Shown here: positions 56,950-60,000 of the stretch, piece after piece
Layout: every line of letters starts with the position of its first letter
How positions within the stretch are numbered: position 1 is the first letter of the stretch
Assembly: GCA_030704615.1 (NCBI GenBank)
Contig: CM060733.1
Location: forward strand, 40,488,001 to 40,548,000
Reading direction: 5' to 3'
From: Takakia lepidozioides
Taxonomy: Eukaryota; Streptophyta; Takakiopsida; Takakiales; Takakiaceae
Length of the DNA stretch: 60,000 bases
The notes under the pieces: generated by a model
Told to the model about the DNA's origin: nothing
Databases searched by the model: none
What the model saw: the letters and a program-made list of their open reading frames with translations, nothing else
Made by a program: the position numbers and the translations under genes

Positions 56950-57767
56950 CAAGCTGCTACTGCATGTACGGTGCGGAGAATCATCAGATGAGGACACTGC
57001 ATCAGGGGGACCGCCTGAGGAAACTAGAGGGGGGGGCGGGCCTGCTCGTCGCCGGCCATAACGCCTACGATACCTATGATACCCCTCGACCCTACGCATC
57101 TCATCCACGTGCTGCTGGGGAACCAACTAGTCACATCGGGCACATGCTCTGGCACAAATTCTGCGAGTAGACTGGCGCGAAATGCCTCATGTGCAATGTG
57201 ATTGCGAGCTTGGGTATCAAGTCGTGGTTGCAATATGCGTAGTGAACGACGCATCAATACTTATATCGTAATTTGGATTCATGTATGCTTACCAATCATA
57301 CTATATTATTAGATAAACCTAAATGTACCTTAAATGAATGTTAATGAGAGGGGTGGGAAAAAACACTCACCTTGCCGCATCCGCAATCATGTTCTTCTTG
57401 TAATATTTTTCGACAACATGCGGTCGCCGCCTCGGTGGTCGGTGCCGCCCGGCGGTACTCGTTCCAAACACTTAGTCCACCAACACTCAATCCTGTCGGG
57501 GGGGGGGGTCAAGGTGGATGTGGGTGGACGGGGTGGCCCGCGAGGGGGCAAACCGCGGCGCGCCCGACTCGATCCCGGAGTGTCAACATCCTCCGCATCA
57601 CCTGAAATTTGGCCCCAGTCCCTTCTACGATTGTGCTCGGCAGCCTGTATTGGATCAGGTGCAATGGGTGGCTCCTCGCCACGAAAAACGGTCGCTCTAG
57701 GGCCACAATCAATATGTGGTACTACCTCCTTATCCTCGAGGGAGACGGGTCGATGTTTCCTCACCAT
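56950..57767 (-). pseudogene. TNPA-like or unknown CACTA ORF, probably two exons
   Basis: ATG at 57,767. The first part reads MVRKHRPVSLEDKEVVPHID, a proline/arginine-rich linker, then WWTKCLERVPPGGTDHRGGD. A one-base shift in an A-run near 57,410 gives KYYKKNMIADAAR, directly followed by the donor AAG/GTGAGT (about 57,372). Downstream (57,254-56,950) reads LQPRLDTQARNHIAHEAFRA, SLLAEFVPEHVPD and, after another shift, QQHVDEMRRVEGYHRYRRRY, a basic segment with a serine-rich end. Position next to the subterminal array and same strand as Tnp2 fit TNPA, the second CACTA protein, which is poorly conserved. Homology is not proven. The C- and G-rich runs here make indels likely. Confidence 0.35.
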
Positions 57768-58079
57768 CGCATCCTAACTAACACACACCACCAGCACTTT
57801 CATTCTCAAAATCGTTGGCGAAAAAACCCTATGCCTCAGCCTCGGGTCTTCAAAATTGGTAACCAAAGGCGGAGCATCCCTATGGTGCTAGAGAGCCCAA
57901 GTCAATAAATCCTTCCTCACGTTCTATCTTCAGGATGCCCACACCATGGAAAAATTTATTGAGACCCAGCGCTTTGCGCTTATCAGATTGAACCACATTT
58001 TGGGTATGTGAATCCTAATTACACCATTCATCCTTTCAACCCCAAGACCCACAACCAGAACCGCCAATCCAAAACCCAG

Positions 58080-58170
58080 CACCATAAAGAAAAACAAACA
58101 CCCTAACCCAATACCATATGAAAAAAAAAAAAAAAAAACTAAGAACTAAGAACCCCAAAAGGCCCTAAAC
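58080..58170. repeat. Inner inverted repeat (right copy) with A18 run
   Basis: Inverted counterpart of 43,936-44,110. The homopolymer lengths differ (A18 against T41). Confidence 0.8.
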
Positions 58171-58174
58171 CCTA

Positions 58175-58430
58175 AACCCAAAAAGGCCGGCCGTCGCCTC
58201 CTGCGACACCCTCGCATCGCATTTGGCGACGCGTTTTTTCAATTTTTTGCGCCAGGGGTCGCACCCCGCGACGGAAAGCCGTTGCGGCAGGCGACATGGT
58301 TTTTTTTATTTATGGGGCTGGGGGTCGCAAGCAGCGACGGCCCACCGTTGCGAATACCATTTGTACATTTCAAAAAAAAGGCGGGGCGCATGTGTGCGAC
58401 GGTCGGGCGTCGCACGTAGGCGCCGCGCCT
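58175..58430. repeat. Right subterminal repeat array of the CACTA element
   Basis: GCGACG/CGTCGC motifs as in the left array, for example GTGCGACGGTCGGGCGTCGC near 58,393, matching CGCCCGACCATCGCAC on the left in inverse orientation. Confidence 0.75.
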
Positions 58431-58447
58431 TTTTTTTTCCCTAAGTG

Positions 58448-59248
58448 CTTGAAGCGCCTCCTTCCCCTCCGTTTTGTTTGTTCTTTGGGAGAGAGGGAGT
58501 TTTAGAGAGTGGGGTTTAGGGTGGAGGAAAAACGCACCTGTTGCTGAGCCGAGGTGGTCGCAAGGCCCAAAGAGTTAGCCCCAACGCCGCTTCAAAGCCC
58601 AAGGTAAGCACCGCCTCCTCCCTCACTTTCTCTCTTGCTTTCTTGCCCTAAGCACGGGCTGATCTCTCTCTCTCCCCTGTGTGGTAGAAACGCCGCAGAG
58701 GTGGGATGTAAACGAGCTGAAGAGAGAGAGAGCCGTGGTGAGCAGGGGAGAGACGCCCTGTAGCGGCGGGGACCCGCGCCGTTGGCAGCCGCGACAGCGC
58801 CGCAAAAGCTCGCTTGAAGCAGCAGCAGCAGCAGTAGAGGTAGGTCAGGGTGGGGAGATGGTCTATGGTCTGTCTTGTCATGTGGGATCAAGGGAAAGAT
58901 ATCGAGAGTTGTCCATAACTTGTATGTCACATCAAAAGTGTGAGAGAGAGAGAGAGAGAGAGAGAGGAAGAGATGACGAAACAAAACATAACAAAAAAAA
59001 GATTGGGGGGGAGTTACTGAGCAGAAGGGGCTGGGCTTTTGGCTCAGCCTCGAGACTTTCAAAGTTGGTAAATAGAGGTACATGTACAATTCCCTTGATA
59101 GATTTGAAGAGAGCGTCTCTTTGGTGAAAGAACCCCAGACATCATAAAATGAATATTGTCTTCAGGTTGCCCACACAACGGGCAATTGCACTCTTCCTTT
59201 CCTCTCTGCTTCTGTTTACTGTTCAAAGGTAGGCTTCATGCCTTGAGT
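58448..59248. other. Non-coding flank with a GA microsatellite
   Basis: (GA)n at 58,942-58,967, pyrimidine-rich tracts at 58,610-58,680 and an AAG/GTAAGC donor-like site at 58,601. No supported coding exon. Confidence 0.45.
59022..59094. repeat. Direct repeat, first copy
   Basis: CAGAAGGGGCTGGGCTTTTG...ACAATTCC; nearly identical to 59,929-60,000, offset 907 bp. Confidence 0.85.
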
Positions 59249-59600
59249 TTAAATTTCAGTCTGGTGCCAAGAGTGGAATAGACCCTTGAGCGCATCCATG
59301 ATGTCCTCCCCCATGTCACAGACTGGAAACAGGTTCAGGGAAGTTTTCTTCCTAACTTCATTTCCATCGGACAATTTTCTGGTAACAGACATGGCTTTGG
59401 ACACTACACTCTCTAAGTCAGATTTATCCAGCAAGGTCAAGACTTGCGGGTCCAGATTCAGATCCTTGAGAATCTCTTCTACTCTCTTCTGCCAGGGCTT
59501 AGCCTGTTTGACAGGGCGGTCCTGTTTCCAAGATATATAGTCGATTAACTTAGGATATCTGGTGTTGGACATATGTTGCAGCTGAACCCACCATCTGACC
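59249..59600 (-). CDS. Small unknown ORF, possibly one exon
   Basis: A minus-strand frame reading QRDKFKVRWWVQLQHMSNTR, then YPKLIDYISWKQDRPVKQAK, PWQKRVEEILKDLNLDPQVL and ending GEDIMDALKGLFHSWHQTEI. The first ATG is at 59,572, but sense-like sequence continues upstream, so this may be a last exon. Amphipathic, lysine/leucine-rich, no domain recognised. It sits between two copies of a direct repeat (59,022-59,094 and 59,929-60,000), so it may lie inside another repeat unit. Confidence 0.3.
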
Positions 59601-59697
59601 TTGAATTTATCTCGTTGGGAGCTTAAAAGAGAGCAGCACAGAAGAGAGGGAGAGAGGGACAGAGAGGGACAAAGAGAGGGAGCGAGAGGGAGACATC

Positions 59698-59770
59698 AGG
59701 GGGCAACAAAGAAAAGCTGCTACTCAGTCACTTCCCCCCCCCACCTTTTTTTTTTCCTTTGTTGCCCCCT
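59698..59770. repeat. Perfect 14-bp inverted repeat (hairpin)
   Basis: AGGGGGCAACAAAG at 59,698-59,711 and its exact reverse complement at 59,757-59,770, with a 45-bp loop. Confidence 0.7.
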
Positions 59771-59928
59771 CTCTTGGGGAAACAAAAGGGACAGATCCTA
59801 CCTCTGTCAGGGGCTGACGTTGGTACTAAGACTTACCTTCAATTAATCCGGGTTTTCCAGATATCCTCTAGAAATCCCTTCACACAAGCATCAATCTGCT
59901 GTATGTGATTTGACCAAAAATTAGGCCT

Positions 59929-60000
59929 CAGAAGGGGCTAGGCTTTTGGCTCAGCCTCGAGACTTTCAAAGTTAGTAAACAGAGGTACATGCACAATTCC
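59929..60000. repeat. Direct repeat, second copy (cut by window end)
   Basis: Second copy of 59,022-59,094; it continues past the window. Confidence 0.85.

Larger units (their letters stand above)
43450..58447 (-). mobile_element. CACTA (En/Spm) transposon interrupted by a chromovirus
   Basis: A Tnp2 gene on the minus strand is bracketed by GC-rich subterminal repeat arrays in inverted orientation (43,470-43,940 and 58,175-58,430) and by a longer inverted repeat with poly(T)/poly(A) (43,936-44,110 and 58,080-58,170). Candidate tips are CATTACAGCAAATT at 43,450 and, reverse-complemented, CACTTAGGGAAAAA ending at 58,447. Both depart from CACTA by one base and the 3-bp flanks (CAT, CTT) do not match, so exact ends are tentative. 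Total about 15.0 kb, or 8.3 kb without the 6.7-kb chromovirus. Confidence 0.75.

Noticed and set aside
58160-58182. CCCTAAACCCTAAACCC resembling telomere repeat, mirrored near 43,948-43,965
   Set aside because: Only two units, and it is part of the inverted repeat of the CACTA element at both ends.

Overview
This window is a piece of a land-plant nuclear genome made almost entirely of transposable elements. The evidence is the element mix: Ty1/copia, three kinds of Ty3/gypsy (one a chromodomain-bearing chromovirus), plant L1-type LINEs with a zf-RVT tail, En/Spm-type CACTA transposons and a PIF/Harbinger-type inverted-repeat element. Two fragments of plant PLS-class PPR genes, GT-AG introns in a transposase gene and an initiator-Met-tRNA primer site agree with this. 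I see no intact host gene, no tRNA or rRNA, and nothing bacterial or organellar. The species cannot be fixed from the sequence; a large, repeat-rich genome (gymnosperm, fern, lycophyte or large angiosperm) is likely.

Layout. 1-3783: 3' part of a decayed copia element with its 3' LTR. 3.8-5.2 kb: a gypsy gag scrap fused to a LINE scrap. 5.5-9.4 kb: a 5'-truncated LINE on the minus strand. 9.5-10.2 kb: a GACTAC-rich repeat block. 10.2-19.1 kb: mostly featureless DNA holding a P/Y-rich coding scrap (14.3-14.7 kb) and a CACTA transposase pseudogene (15.8-17.5 kb). 19.2-26.3 kb: a PPR scrap, then a minus-strand Ty3/gypsy gag-pol (Tat/Athila-like) with a minisatellite-encoded tail and GCTGTG-type arrays on both sides. 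26.4-29.6 kb: three unrecognised ORFs, one on the plus strand and two on the minus strand. 29.6-35.65 kb: no gene. 35,652-38,686: a TIR element with TTA target duplications, with a second copy of the minus-strand LINE family nested inside it. 39,651-43,410: an internally deleted gypsy element with perfect CCCCG target duplications and a captured 145-bp PPR fragment. About 43,450-58,447: a CACTA transposon read on the minus strand, carrying a TNPA-like ORF, a SET-domain-like ORF and a TNPD (Tnp2) gene. That gene is split by a chromovirus at 46,844-53,567 with GTGTC target duplications. 58.4-60 kb: simple repeats, a hairpin, a direct repeat and one small unknown ORF.

The order of events can be read. 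The chromovirus entered the Tnp2 coding sequence of the CACTA element. Taking it out with one GTGTC copy joins a spliced Tnp2 exon in frame, so this insertion is well supported and recent (LTRs differ at only about ten positions). The most unusual observations are the SET-like ORF inside the CACTA element, the PPR fragment placed between two 5-bp direct repeats inside a retrotransposon pol gene, and the paired GCTGTG arrays around the large gypsy element, one of which is translated as a ten-residue peptide repeat. Nearly every coding region is broken by stops or frameshifts. The longest clean ORFs are the chromovirus gag-protease, the large gypsy gag and the unknown plus-strand ORF at 26.4-27.5 kb.
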